DNA from: Aurantiochytrium sp. KH105
Taxonomy: Eukaryota; Sar; Bigyra; Thraustochytrida; Thraustochytriidae
Length of the DNA stretch: 64,000 nt
Direction: 5' to 3'
Assembly: GCA_003116975.1 (NCBI GenBank)
Contig: BGKB01000031.1
Coordinates: 372,001 to 436,000 of the forward strand
How positions within the stretch are numbered: position 1 is the first letter of the stretch; every line of letters starts with the position of its first letter. The position numbers and the translations under genes were made by a program. The notes beneath the pieces were generated by a model. That model ran no database searches. It had not been told where the DNA came from and saw only the letters and a program-made list of their open reading frames with translations. Positions 28,594 to 39,485 of this stretch are shown here, one piece after another.

Positions 28594-30177
28594 CGCGTTG
28601 TCTTACTCCTCGGCAAGGCGAGCGAGCTCTTGGTCTGCGCCGTGTCGCGATGAACACTGGCCGTACAGTGTTTGCACCATTGACCGTTTCGTGAGATCGA
28701 GTCTCGTTCTATTTACAATGCCCTGCTCGAGCTTAGTTTGGCAGGTAATTTCGGGATACGTTGCATGTAGCCCACGCCTGGGTCTCCTTGTATACTATGT
28801 AGTATGTGTAGACAGAGAGTTCCATGGGGAGTAGTAACGGGTCTCTGCGAAACCCATTTTGACTGGAGGTCTCTCTGCACTTCTGCAGTGCAGAAGCGGT
28901 GCGGATGGATCCCCAGGTTGCCGCTACTTTTGGCTTGTTGCTCGACGAGAGGAGAAGAAAGCCGTGAATTTAATCTTTTTGGTCTGGTCTTTGGGATGGG
29001 CCATGGGCAAAGTGACAGAGCAACACATACACGCCAAAGAGTGAGGACATTTAATTTTTTATTTTTTTTATTTTTTTTAACACGGAGTTCGCGAGTAAAG
29101 TGCCACCTGGCCTCTCCTTCTCCGAAGGCCTCCTGGGCATCAGCCCTGTGCGGCTTTGCTTCGATCCGCGCGCGGCTGCGGCAGCGTGCCCGCGCCCCCG
29201 GGGGAGGACGCCGGCCGGAAGGGCGCGGGCGTGCGGGCCGTCCCTGCAAAGTTGCTTCGGCCCGGCAAAGACCTAATCAGCAGCTAATCATCAGCAAGCA
29301 TCTTAGGGAACAAGCAGGCAGAACCGGGACCTGCGAGNACCGCGAGCCCGCCGCACCCCTGCGATCCCCGTCTGCTCCCGCCGTTAGGCGCGCCGCCCTC
29401 CCCCTTCTGCTCCGCCCTTCACGCGCCCGCCTGCCCATATATTATATAGGGCGCCCCGGGGCGCCCGCGGTCTAACTTTGCAACGAGTTGACTTTGCAGA
29501 CCAAGACTGCGGCAATCGACGTTTCTCGCCGGTGGGCGAACGGTCGACCAACCGATTCGAAAAAAAAATCAAAGCCGGAGGGGTCTAGGTGCCGATTGGC
29601 CTTCGCAAAATCATGTATTTCTCTCGTGGACTCCGTGTTAATTAAATTAAAAAAAAAATTTAAAAAAAATTCAAAAGTAATGATAGGGTGACATCGATCC
29701 AAAAAGCTCACAACAGGCACAAAGCTTCATCTATGGTGATGGAACAGCTCTTTAATGCGCATGGGCCAGATGAAATACCCATAAGCGTCCACGCTGCAAC
29801 CTCTGTGCACTTCCTTGCTCCGTGAAACGAAAGGAAGAAAGACTGAAAGAATTACAGCCATTGCGCATTTCTTCTTTCTCGTTCGTGCCGCGTCTTCCTC
29901 TGAGCTGGGCGCGTACGCGCACTTGTCTTACATAGGCCTCTCCCAGAATGGAGGCAACCCTTGCTCTTTCCCGCACATTCCCTAGAAAGGGTCATCTGTT
30001 CTTGCCAGTCACGGCGCCACAATGTCAATCCCATAAAACGGTTGGGTTAGGAACAAAACGGTGTGTACTTTTGACGAGAAAAAGAAGTCCACCGGACATA
30101 AAAGATTCCGAAGCGACGAGAGGATAAGAGCGCACCAAGGCAGGAAGCCATCAAGAACACAATACACCACAAAGAGC
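28594..30177. other. Long intergenic region with an assembly N
   Basis: About 1.6 kb without a credible gene. It contains a hairpin CTTCTGC-AGT-GCAGAAG near 28882, T-rich (29050-29080) and A-rich (29637-29671) tracts, a single N at 29338 and a perfect palindrome at 29449-29466. A gene broken by the assembly join cannot be excluded. Confidence 0.5.
29449..29466. repeat. 18-bp perfect GC palindrome
   Basis: GGGCGCCCCGGGGCGCCC reads the same on both strands. It follows directly on an AT-only stretch with TATATA elements. Confidence 0.85.
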
Positions 30178-32417
30178 ATGTCTCGCGCAGCGGAGAGCGG
30201 CAAGAGCGTGCGCCACGGGTACTTTCTAGACCCAGGGCGGTTTCGCAAGGTACGTGCGTAGAGCAAGTCATCTAAGAAAAAAGTCAAACAATCTGAAGCG
30301 AAGCATACGCTAACAATAATCGTGGGTGCGGTGCTTATCACGACATGCAGGCACTTGGTGATAATGTATATGACTCATTGCGATACTATGAAGCTGCAGC
30401 GGAAATTGTCCAAGACACGGACGACCCCAAGGCAGCCAAAAAGTTTCATCGCATCGTCCTGCTCACAGAGGCAGTGCTCTTCGTTCTGGACATCAGCAAA
30501 CAAGAAGGAAAGCGAAACATTTGGGCCGGTGAAGGTGCGCATCCGCCCATCATGCTGCAGGACGTAATATCAGTGAATCCATTGCCTAAGCGCTCCGAAA
30601 TCTTCGCCGAGGATGAAATCAATAAGACGGTCCGTCATTTTGAGGTGACGTACCTTGTAAAGCAAGATCGGAAGGTCGTCGAGCTTGCCGCGTGGGAGAC
30701 AGGAAGTTTGCTATTAAATCAGATCGAGAGTGCGTGGACGAGTCTACACATGCGACTCTGTCAAGATATTCCCATCGAGGTGAGACTTGATCCGGACGAG
30801 TCTCAGAGCCTCATGCATGAACTTTTCACGGAAATTGCTGCAGACATAATGGTCCGGCAGGTTGAGAATCCGGGCAAAGTGCTACAGAGCATTGACGAAC
30901 TCGCAGATGCAGCGCTTCATGATCGCGAGCTCAAGCGACTCTTTTTTATCATGCCTGCACTCTTTCACCACCTGGTCTCGGAGTTGCAGGCAAACCGGCT
31001 TCCTCCCCGTGGTCTGGCGCGTTCGAACACGCTTGATCCAGGCCACGGAGAGGACAGACTTACGCAGCGTGCAGGGTTCCTCGCGGGCGTTAGTGTTTTG
31101 CGCGGCAAAGTTTCGTTCCCGAGTCGCACGCAACAACTTGGGTACATTCGCGCAATTCTGAGGCTCTTGTACTGCATGCTCTTCAACTCGCAGACCGTGC
31201 TCGACCGCAGCAACATCCTCACACCGACACCTCTTAGTTTCGTGGAACTTTTGCAAGCACTCACAATTCAGTATGACGCCAGGAGTGTTTCCCGAGCCTT
31301 GCATCGTCTCGAAGTTGCGCGGGTAAGTGCTGCAGAAGAAGTGCAGCGCCAACAGGGCCCAGGAGAGAGACAGCGACGGGCAAGTCTTGATAGCCAATGC
31401 TCGGGTGCCTCTGCTACACGCCATGCCCATCGTGAACGCAAGTGGGCGTCTGGGGATGACGAGTCTGATACGTCTAGTTCCGATGACGATGACGACGATG
31501 ACGACGACGATGTCGATCTTGACGATGCTCTGGCTAATGAGGGAGAGACGGATGGTCTAGGCAAAGCCAAGAGAAGCCGAAAGACTCATTCACTCGACAG
31601 TGACAGCGACGAGACCAGCAGTAGGGACGATAACGACGACGACGCCGACGACAAAGTGCCGAAATCAAGGCTCAAGGGCTCGAAGGCACGAGCGTCGGCC
31701 TACAAACAAAGTTTTGGACATAAAAGCAAGAAGCGAGGAAAGCAAGGACAAGTGAAAGCGGTTGACGCCTTCGACGATAATTTTGTTCAAGAAGGCGAGG
31801 GAAATGGTAAAGAAAAAGGAGGGAATGGCAAGAAGCGTGTGGCTGGTGGAGGAGGCGATTTACTGCGTGCTATCTCCGAGTACCAAGTCTCGATTCTTCT
31901 CGAGCTTGACAATGTTGTGACATTTGCGATTTGGCAAGGACGATCTCGAGCCGTTGTTTCCGAAACACTTGCGACGCAACTGAGCAAAGCTGGGACCGAA
32001 TTTACGCGGCATGCATTGGCAAAGATTGTTCGTCGCTTTGTGGAGCTCATCGAGCAGTGGCGCTGTCTGACGGGCACGGTCGGCAAAGTGAAGGACCAAA
32101 CGGCGCACAAGAGTCTAGGCTCGTTCGCAGTTCGCATTTATCAGCACGCACGGTTGCTGCAGGTGCTTATGCTCGGCAATTACCGTGTATTGCGGCACAT
32201 TTTGGAAAATAGCGAGGAAGAGCTTCGATATTACTTGTTCAAACCAAGTTTCTACAGCAGTCTCACCGATGTTCCGAGTGCCGCAGCGCATTTCAAGCAG
32301 ATCGTCGTGCTGAATCGAATCTCCAAGGCCATTGTCGAGGATATGCGCTCGGCGATTGACTCCCTCGAAATGCAGAAAAAACGGGCAGTGCAGGAACACT
32401 CGGTGCTGCTCATATAA
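30178..32417 (+). CDS. Unrecognised two-exon acidic/basic protein
   Basis: Exons are 30178-30249 and 30351-32417; the 101-bp intron has donor GTACGT and acceptor TGCAG and preserves frame. The product is 712 residues. The N-terminal ~330 residues and C-terminal ~190 residues look helical and globular, with regular hydrophobic spacing (for example LLTEAVLFVLDI and YQHARLLQVLMLGNYRVLR). A central ~185-residue segment is low complexity, with an Asp run (DDDDDDDDDVDLDD) then Lys/Arg clusters such as KSKKRGKQGQVK that could be nuclear localisation signals. I do not recognise the family and assign no function. The intron, the strong frame length and the globular ends support a real gene. The small first exon encodes only 24 residues. 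Confidence 0.75.
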
Positions 32418-32708
32418 TGAGAGCAGAGCGTCAGCCAGTTGCTCATGTATTGTTTTCGGCAAAGGCTGACTGAGAGGATGAAACTGATATGCCGATTTGC
32501 TCCCCGGAAGTGCTACATTGCTTTGGAAAAAGCCCGATAAACTATGTTAATGTCTTATGCTTGAGGGCTAATTAGCTGACTGGCTGGCTACTGGCCTTTT
32601 GTTGGGATGAACGAATGATTCATCGTGATGGTGGGACACGGACATGGACATGGACGGAGCGTTGCTTTCCGTCCGTAATGGCAATGCGAGAAAGAAAAAG
32701 GGGGCAGC

Positions 32709-33640
32709 TTAAATATCGCTACCAACGTTGAGAAGAACCTTTGTTCCGTCTCCGCGGACCTCAATGGGCGGCTTGGTGCCCGAATCAAAGGTGGGCAGAC
32801 CAAGGTACGGGCACGAGGCGCAGCGGAAGGCATCACCCTTGGCGCAGTTGCCGCAGGCAGAGGCGCTCGGTTGCGCAACGGCTCCACCCTTCTCTTCGGC
32901 ATCTTGAATCTCCTTGAGACCGCACGAGCAGTTCTTGCAGGCACGCTTCTTACCCGTCGTGGCATCAGGGCCGCACTCGGCAGGGTTCGGTTTGGTGGGC
33001 ATCTCGTCGCCAGCGAGGAGCGAATCCTCATCGGCGAGCTCATCGTCCTCTCCGAGGTCGTTCGCCATGAGCTTCCACACGGCGGCCTTGCTGCTGCTAC
33101 CATCGGCCTTGCTGTCAGTGGGCTTCTTGAGCGGCGCGCCCTTGGCCTCGAAAGAGGGCTTGCCGGCGCGAACGAGACCCTCGCCAGCCTCGGCAACGTC
33201 GACAAAGCCGCACATGAGCAGAGAGCCCTTGACGGACACAAGGCGATCGCCCGTAGCACCATCGACCACGAGGTTGGCACCGGGGCGGAGACGGGTGAGT
33301 GCCGCCTCTGCGGCTCCGTTCACGCAAGCATCGGAGGTCAGAACCGCCGCGTCAAAGTACTGTGCGTCCTTGAGCGTGTCACGCGCTGGGTTGTATCGAA
33401 GGATCGTTGCATTTACGTTGTGCATCACAAGCGAACAACAACACAAAGAGTCAGTGTCCCCTGGCCACAAGGACGGTCCTTTTTCCTCCATTATTCTCGC
33501 AAGCAAGGTCAAAATAACGTACCGATCTCTGCGTCGGGCGCGGCCAGAACGCGCTTGCCTTCAATGGCCTTTTGCGCGTCAGCGCTCAGGCTCGAGCTTT
33601 GGCCAATGACCAGAACAATTTTGACATCATCCCCAAACAT
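32709..33640 (-). CDS. DRE2: Anamorsin/CIAPIN1/Dre2, cytosolic Fe-S assembly electron carrier, two exons
   Basis: Part of the cytosolic iron-sulfur assembly pathway, receiving electrons from the diflavin reductase Tah18/NDOR1. The C-terminal half shows both cluster motifs: CX11CX2CXC (Cys of AECG through CKNCSC) and CX2CX7CX2C ([15 protein letters not shown]), followed by the conserved PYLGLPTF. The N-terminal part is a degenerate methyltransferase-like domain. Reading the minus strand, exon 1 is 33640-33523 (donor GTACGT) and exon 2 is most likely 33385-32709 after acceptor CCCAG, giving 264 residues and a 137-bp intron. A CCAG acceptor at 33461-33464 is also in frame and would add 25 residues; I prefer the former because it is the first AG after the pyrimidine/GT-rich tract. 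The family call is very strong. Confidence 0.9.
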
Positions 33641-34944
33641 TGTCTTTTGCGATACGTCCTCGGCGCTGCTTCTTCTTGCCAGTCTGCGCTCGCCGCATCG
33701 TCGTCATCATCATCGTCAATCGCCATCGTCATCGTCATCGTCATCGTCAGTCATACATTCCCTCGCTCCTTCTCGTCCGCCTTTCCCCCCTCCGCATGCG
33801 CACAGACGAGCACGCCGGCAGCGCAAGCAAGCGTGCAAGCAAGCGTCCCCGCGTTGCCGGGGCCAGTCTCCCGAGGCCCCGAGCTCCGCATGCACCGCAC
33901 CATCCGCGTCGCGAGCCCGTCGTCGTCTCCAGGCGCCTGGAGGGAGGGCGCGCGGAGCGCTCTCGCGCGCGCGGCCGTCTCCTGCGCGCCCTCGCTCCCG
34001 CGCGCAAGCCCGCTCGCTCGCGCCTCCCGCCCGCGCGCCGCACTCACCTGCCGCGCCGTCTCCGCTCTGTCTCTCGCGATTCCGGAATGATGAAGCCGCG
34101 CAAGGGCGGCCCTGCCCCGCCCCACCTTTGTCCCCCCGCCGCGCGGCACAAACGTGCCGCCGCCTCTGCCGGCACAAGTGAGGGCTTCGCAGAGGGCACA
34201 TTCGTGCCGCCCCGCGCCGCGCGACTTTGGCACTTTGGCCGCCGCCGCCGCCGGTTCGCTCGAGCGCTTGCTCGATCGAGCGATCGATTCGCGGGTGGAC
34301 GCAGGGCTCCGTGGCTCGACGGACGCTCGAGCAGGAGCTCCACGGGACGGATCGCCGCGGCGCGCCGTGGCGAGGACTGCGGAGTTGGTCTCGCGCAAGG
34401 CTTGGTTGATCGCGACGACCGCGATGGATAAAGAGTGCACAACTTGGCGAAGACCAACCTGGCATGCTTGCTAAAGAAAAAGCAGCAACAGCAAGCAGAC
34501 CCGCTACTGCTATCTATCGTCGCGCGAGACACACGAGGTACGCGGCGCAGGCGCGCAGGCGCGAGCGAGCGAGCGAGGGGAGGGGCCGCGGGAGGCTTCG
34601 CGCCGTACGCGCCCGAAGATCGGGCCGGGAGCGAGGAGAAATGGTCTGCCAAGGCGCCGGGGGGGGATGATCATGGAGATGCTGATGTTGATGATATAGC
34701 AAAGAAGGCGCGTGTGGGACAGCTCCCGTCGAGGACCGCGCGAGGCTCAAGGACCTCACTTTCCAGCACGGGAAGGTTCTGATGGCCGGGGAGTGAGGAC
34801 GGCGAGTAAAGAGTGGCGTAGAGAGGAAAGGGGCGACGCGTGGACCGTAGGCTGACGTGTATGAATGAATGGGATCGCGATACATTTGCATGCACCCAGA
34901 CAGGTTACGGAACGGTAGACCAAGTTCACACAAAAAAAAACAAG
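33641..34944. other. Divergent intergenic region between DRE2 and the DUF4833 gene
   Basis: About 1.3 kb, GC-rich and with no gene seen. It contains a TCATCG array at 33696-33749, short CAAG repeats near 33826-33843 and GATC-like motifs near 34270-34287. Open frames in all directions here are Arg/Ala-rich and not credible. Confidence 0.6.
33696..33749. repeat. (TCATCG)n hexanucleotide array
   Basis: Imperfect TCATCG/TCGTCA units upstream of the DRE2 start. Confidence 0.88.
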
Positions 34945-35466
34945 ATGCCCACCAAGGACCGTTTCGCGGGCGCAATGCCTGCCGGCGCCACGTCGGAGGA
35001 GCTGCAGAGCACCTTTTGCGGCAAGAATGTGCTCTTCTACATTGAGCGCAGCAACAACAGTAATGCCGTCATCTACGAGGCGAACGTGGGTGCTGACGGC
35101 AAGCTTGTGACGGAAGAGCCCGTCAAGGTGTACTGGATCCTGTACGCTCGCAAGCCCATCGTTGAGGAAGGTTTGACCATGATCGAGCGCAACACGGCAT
35201 ACGGCAGCAAGACCTCTCCGCTTCCTGCCAAGGGCGAGGGCCACTTTGAGATTGCTCTCTCGGCTCTGCCAGAGAAGAAGATCCACGTCTACCAGGATGA
35301 GGCCGGCGAGCTCCACGCGACGACCGAGATCGAGGGCTCGGAGAAGGAGCTTCTCCACGTGTTTGTGGAGAACACTAGCTTTATGGGAATTCCCAAGGTC
35401 AAGCACATCGACATCAAGGGCCGCAGCCCCGACGGCAACCTTTCGGTCGAGCGCAAGATGGCGTAG
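34945..35466 (+). CDS. DUF4833-type protein
   Basis: A 173-residue soluble protein without signal peptide or membrane helix. The central region (about residues 28-150) has the feel of the DUF4833 family: an early FYIERSNNSN phrase, VKVYWILYA, later KIHVYQDE and LLHVFVEN, and the closing VKHIDIKG. I identify it from memory of that family, whose function is unknown. The ATG at 34945 lies in an AACAAGATGCCC context after a poly-A stretch; an in-frame ATG at 34840 would add 35 residues with no pattern. Single exon. It ends 133 bp before the stop of the SWEET gene on the other strand. Confidence 0.65.
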   Translation: MPTKDRFAGAMPAGATSEELQSTFCGKNVLFYIERSNNSNAVIYEANVGADGKLVTEEPVKVYWILYARKPIVEEGLTMIERNTAYGSKTSPLPAKGEGHFEIALSALPEKKIHVYQDEAGELHATTEIEGSEKELLHVFVENTSFMGIPKVKHIDIKGRSPDGNLSVERKMA

Positions 35467-35599
35467 ACGCGAAGCATTCTCCATGCACGCACACCATGAC
35501 ACGACGTGGCTTGCAAGTAAATAAGAATCACCATCTCATCTTGTTCTGTTTTGCTTTTGCTTTTGCTTTCGCTTTTGTTTTCGAATTTCATTTTCTTTT

Positions 35600-36349
35600 C
35601 TAGACCATGTCTTTTTCTTGTGAGACGGGCAAAAAGGTGGGCGTTGCCGAGACTTGCGTGGCAAAGTACGCGTGGACGAGGAGCTGGATGGTGCCTGCTG
35701 ATCCACCAAGAAAATTGGGAATATACACGGTCGGATCGTTCGCCACGAGCGCGCCGTAACCGGCCCAGAGTGCGCCGTTCATGAAAAGTGTCAACGAAGT
35801 CTGAAAGGGCATCGATTCGGTCGATCGCGTGCGAAAGACTGTGAGAAGAGCGGCGAGTGGCGAGGCCGCGAAGAAGACGCTGCTTGAGGCTGCAACGAAT
35901 CCGAGCAAAAGCAAGTTGTCTTCGGGCGAGAGAATAAGAAAGGACACACCAATACTGCCGAGAATCCCTGCTGCAATGTACAGCTGTCGCATGAGTTGGT
36001 CCATGTTGCCTACGAAGTGCGAAAAGAAGATCGACGTGTACATGGTGCCCATGGTAACACCGACGAGGTTAGGCACAATGATTGGCATAGCCTTGACGAG
36101 GATGCCATATCCGAGCCAAAGCATACTCTGTACCGCCATGCACAGAAACGGGAGAAGAGGCAGGTCTCCTGTGCTGTTTGCCTTTCTGATCTTGAGCACC
36201 GTGGACATGGGAATGAGAAAGCACGATATGGACGCAAGCGGACCCGCTACTGAAAAGAACAATCCGAGCGCTGAGTCTGCCGGTACGCTCCCGAAGACGC
36301 CGCCACCGTCAGCGTTGCCGCCGGACAAGTCCATGTCGAAGCTCGCCAT
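35600..36349 (-). CDS. SWEET (MtN3/saliva) family sugar transporter
   Basis: A bidirectional sugar uniporter of 249 residues with seven predicted membrane helices made of two MtN3 repeats joined by a linker helix. Diagnostic features are PMSTVLKIRKANSTGDLP in the first repeat, WLGYGILV with IIVPNLVGV (the conserved Asn near the sugar path), and in the second repeat AALLTVFRTRSTESMP, LTLFMNGALWAGYG and YIPNFLGG. Typical SWEETs are 230-290 residues, so the length is normal. The N-terminal ~25 residues are polar and variable. The substrate (mono- or disaccharide) is not predictable. Single exon. Confidence 0.93.
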   Translation of the reverse strand: MASFDMDLSGGNADGGGVFGSVPADSALGLFFSVAGPLASISCFLIPMSTVLKIRKANSTGDLPLLPFLCMAVQSMLWLGYGILVKAMPIIVPNLVGVTMGTMYTSIFFSHFVGNMDQLMRQLYIAAGILGSIGVSFLILSPEDNLLLLGFVAASSSVFFAASPLAALLTVFRTRSTESMPFQTSLTLFMNGALWAGYGALVANDPTVYIPNFLGGSAGTIQLLVHAYFATQVSATPTFLPVSQEKDMV

Positions 36350-36898
36350 CGCTCCTGGGCGCTTTTTTGAACGTGCTTGCTGCGTTTCTTTCTATCTACA
36401 AACTGGGGCAAGCGGCCTTGCTGTCCCTTACGCTTTGCTGCTCCTCGGCGCCAGCTAGGTCTGCTCTTGCTGCCAAAGATCTTGCGCGCGCGCGCGCGAC
36501 AATTATATAGTTTTGCTTCAAAGTAAGTAAGAACATCACCATGGAGAAAAAATGCACGGTGCGCCGCTTCACAGTCAATGGTATGTTTTTACATGGCCAA
36601 GGCTACTTGCCGTCAGGAAGGGAAATGGGAGGGAAGGAAGAGAGAACTGCAATAGGGATCTGTAGAATTTGGAGGCGACGTCAAGATTGCTCGTAAGAAA
36701 TGATAAATGTCTAAGACAGAGAACCAAGTTGCGGCACGGCAAGCAAGAGCAAATACTTCTTCTTCTTCTTCACCTTGAGGCCAAAAAGGAGGCAGACGGG
36801 GGTCTTGAAACAAGAAAGGAAGCCAATCGATGCTTGACTGTTGATTATTCGACATAGCGTCGCTACTTGAAAGAGTTACTTTTGTCGAAATCAAAAGT
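36350..36898. other. Intergenic region between SWEET and RidA genes
   Basis: Carries the SWEET promoter side and the RidA 3' side (both genes on the minus strand). No gene seen; includes a short (CG)n run near 36485-36498 and purine-rich sequence. Confidence 0.55.
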
Positions 36899-37921
36899 TT
36901 ACTCGCTGATCTCGACGATCGCCTCAACCTCGACGGGGATGTTGAGCGGAAGCGAGTTGGTGCCGACAGCGGAGCGGGCGTGCTGTGAGGAGGTGAAAAG
37001 GCATTAAAAAAGAAGAAGAAGAGACATTTCGACAGGCGAAATTTGGTCAGTCTCCATGTAGTGCGACAGAAAAAGGTTCGCGCGGGATCTCCCGACTTGA
37101 ACTTACGAGTCCACGCTCTCCGAGGACCTCGGCGAAGAGGTCGGAGGCGCCGTTGATGACCTGAGGCTGCTGCGCAAAGCCGTCAGCGCAGTTGACAAAG
37201 CCAACAACCTTGACGACGCGCGCGACGCGGTCGAGGTCACCGAGCTCGGCTGTTTATAAAGTTACATTTACAGTTTCCACGATCAAAGAGAGCGTGAGTC
37301 TTTCTTTTTTTTTTCTTTCTTTCACGCACGCAGTCAACTTGGCGACATAAAATGCATGTCGCAGGATGCCGTCGCCTTAACTTAAAAACTTACCCTTGAG
37401 GGTGGCGAGGATGCTGAGAGCGCAGTACTGCGCGGCCTTGTTGGCCTCCTCAACGCTGAGGTCGACGCCAACCTTGCCAACGAGAAGGTCGCCGTTGGCC
37501 GGCTGCGGAAGGTGGCCAGCCGTGAACATCTGGTTGCCGGAGCGGACGCCTGTGTCAATGCACGCGCAAAGAAACGAGCGAATGCACAACGAGACGAAAC
37601 GGTGTTCCGCAGAGCTGTGAGTGTACGTTTTCTTCTTTCAATCTTTATCGGGCACATCCATCTGATTGCTGATCAGATCAGGTTGGATCAGATCAGATCA
37701 GGCTAGATCGAGGCTGATCGATTTGGATCTGGCTGCGAGCGTTGAAACTTACAAAGCTGGTAGCTGCCCTTGGGGCTGGCGACCTGGGGCAGCGTGTAGC
37801 CGAGCTTCTCGAGCTTGGCCTCGGTATGCACGCCGCGCATGAGCACGGGCGCGGCCTGGAGGGCCTGCGTCTTCTGCGCGACGGCGGCGCGGCGCGCGAC
37901 GTTGGCGAGGGAAGCCTGCAT
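36899..37921 (-). CDS. Mitochondrial RidA/YjgF/UK114 family protein, four exons
   Basis: Reactive enamine/imine deaminase that protects PLP enzymes from 2-aminoacrylate-type intermediates (known RidA role). Reading the minus strand, exons are 37921-37753, 37549-37394, 37249-37107 and 36982-36899; introns of 203, 144 and 124 bp all start GTAAGT and end with AG, phases 1, 1 and 0. Joined, 183 residues. Residues 1-30 are Arg/Ala-rich without acids, a probable mitochondrial presequence. The RidA core follows: VRSGNQMFTAGHLP, VNCADGF and the end HARSAVGTNSLPLNIPVEVEAIVEI, in which the Arg before SAVG is the conserved substrate carboxylate-binding residue. The most intron-rich gene in the window. 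It is divergent from the Rab GGTase beta gene. Confidence 0.92.
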
Positions 37922-38399
37922 CTTTCCTTTACTCGTTCACCCCGGGGCGTGCGTGCGTGCCTGCGTGCGTGTCTGCCTTTTCGTGCGCTGGCGCGAGGAA
38001 AATCTTCTGCTGCAGTTTGTGGTCTGCAGCGGCGCCGTCTTTTCAATGTGCGCTTTTGTGGTTCTTGCGAGCCCTTTCTTTCTTTTCTCCTTGTTCTTTG
38101 CTACTAGGCCTACTAGGCCTCGGTTGTTTCTTATGAGACAGGCGCGCAAGCAAGCAAGCAAGGCGCGCAAGCAGGGCGAGCGACCGGCGCCCTCTCGACA
38201 ACCTGCGAACACGACCAACTTCACCGGCGCCTTCGTCTCGCTCGCCGTCTTTGTCCTCTTCTTCTCCTCCTCCTTCTTCGGCTCGCCGCTGCTGCCGGAC
38301 CACCCCGCGGAGAGGGCCGCGACGCGACGCGACGCGACGCGACGCGACGCCGCGCGGGAGATCGATCGAGCAGCGCGCGAGTGCGAGAGGAGAGCGAGC
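37922..38399. promoter_or_regulatory. Probable shared divergent promoter region of RidA and Rab GGTase beta
   Basis: A 478-bp space between two divergent start codons. It contains a CAAG run at 38148-38162 and a GACGC array at 38321-38350. No promoter motif can be named; the regulatory role is inferred from position only. Confidence 0.45.
38321..38350. repeat. (GACGC)n pentanucleotide array
   Basis: Six perfect GACGC units ending 50 bp upstream of the Rab GGTase beta start codon. Confidence 0.94.
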
Positions 38400-39485
38400 A
38401 TGGCCGAGGCCGCGGAGCAGGCGCTGCGCGCGCGGGTGGGCGTGCTGGAGGCGGAGAGCGCGGCGCGCGGCGCGGAGATCGACAGGCTGGAAAGGGAGCT
38501 GCGCAAGCGCGACGGCGACGTGGACGGCTTCATGCGCGAGAAACATGTCGCGTACGTGCTCGACTTTTGGCGCAAGGAAAAAGAGACCAAAGATACGCTC
38601 GAAATGCTCTCGATCGAGCACATCCGGGTACAAGGCGTCTTCTGGGCCTTTGGCTCGCTGCAGATCTTGAGTGCTCAGGACAAGGTAAACACCGAAGAAA
38701 TTGTCGCCTGGGCGCTCAAGTGCCAGGACAAGACCTCTGCAGGCTTTGCGGGAAACGTCGGCCACGATACCAACGTCATCAATACGCAGTTTGCAGTCTA
38801 CGTGTTGGCGCAGTGCGGCGCGCTCGACAAGATTGACGCTGACGCCGTCGCTGCCTACGTGGCCGCACGTCAACAGCCAGACGGATCCTTTGCGGACGAG
38901 TGGTCTGGCGAAAAGGACACACGCTACACTTGCTGTGCGCTCTTTTGTCTTCAAATCCTTGGTCGTCTCGAGGTCGTCGACCTTGCTGGCGCAGTTCGCT
39001 ACGTGCTGAGCTGCCGCAACGCCGCAGACGGCGGTTTCGGACAGGTCCCGCACGCCGAGTCGCATGCTGCGTTCACGTACACGGCCTTGGGGGCGCTCAA
39101 GGTCGCAGGCCACGAGCTGCCTGCGGACGAAGCCGACGAACTTGCCTGGTGGCTCGCAGAGCGCCAATGTGACTCGGGCGGGCTCAACGGGCGTCCGGAG
39201 AAACAGGCCGACGTTTGCTACAGCTTTTGGGCGCTCACCTGTCTCAAGATGCTTGGGCGCATCGACTGGATCGACCGTGACCGCCTCTGCAAATTCATTC
39301 TCGAGTGCCAGGACGAGGACGCCGGTGGAATCGCGGACCGTCCGGGCAATGTTAGTGACTTGTTCCACACGTTCTTCGGGCTCTGTGGTCTCGAACTCCT
39401 ACACAGCATTGCAACGCCAGCTCAGATCTCGCCGGTGCTGGCATTGCCCATGAGCGTGCTCCCGCCGCACGCTTCGCTCTGCTAG
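38400..39485 (+). CDS. RABGGTB: Geranylgeranyl transferase type 2 (Rab) subunit beta
   Basis: Catalytic beta subunit that, with alpha subunit and REP, adds geranylgeranyl groups to C-terminal cysteines of Rab proteins. 361 residues from ATG 38400. The alpha-alpha barrel repeats are visible (GFAGNVGHDTN, DGSFADEWSGEKDTRYT, DGGFGQVPHAESH, SGGLNGRPEKQADVCYSFW and GIADRPGNVSDLFHTFFGL). Zinc ligands are the Asp and Cys of ADVCYSFW and the His of DLFHTF, all present. An N-terminal ~45-residue charged, probably coiled-coil, segment precedes the core. The frame stays open further upstream, but that extension overlaps the RidA exon 1 and repeats, so I reject it. A Rab5 substrate gene lies 3 kb away. 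Single exon. Confidence 0.93.
   Translation: MAEAAEQALRARVGVLEAESAARGAEIDRLERELRKRDGDVDGFMREKHVAYVLDFWRKEKETKDTLEMLSIEHIRVQGVFWAFGSLQILSAQDKVNTEEIVAWALKCQDKTSAGFAGNVGHDTNVINTQFAVYVLAQCGALDKIDADAVAAYVAARQQPDGSFADEWSGEKDTRYTCCALFCLQILGRLEVVDLAGAVRYVLSCRNAADGGFGQVPHAESHAAFTYTALGALKVAGHELPADEADELAWWLAERQCDSGGLNGRPEKQADVCYSFWALTCLKMLGRIDWIDRDRLCKFILECQDEDAGGIADRPGNVSDLFHTFFGLCGLELLHSIATPAQISPVLALPMSVLPPHASLC

Noticed and set aside
33464-33512. ATG at 33512 as the start of DRE2
   Set aside because: It lies within the intron; a better first exon with GTACGT donor is present at 33523-33640.
32871-34181. 436-codon plus-strand frame
   Set aside because: Runs antisense through DRE2 and then through repeats; no domain features.
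38043-39368. 441-codon minus-strand frame
   Set aside because: Antisense to Rab GGTase beta and its flank; no recognisable domain.
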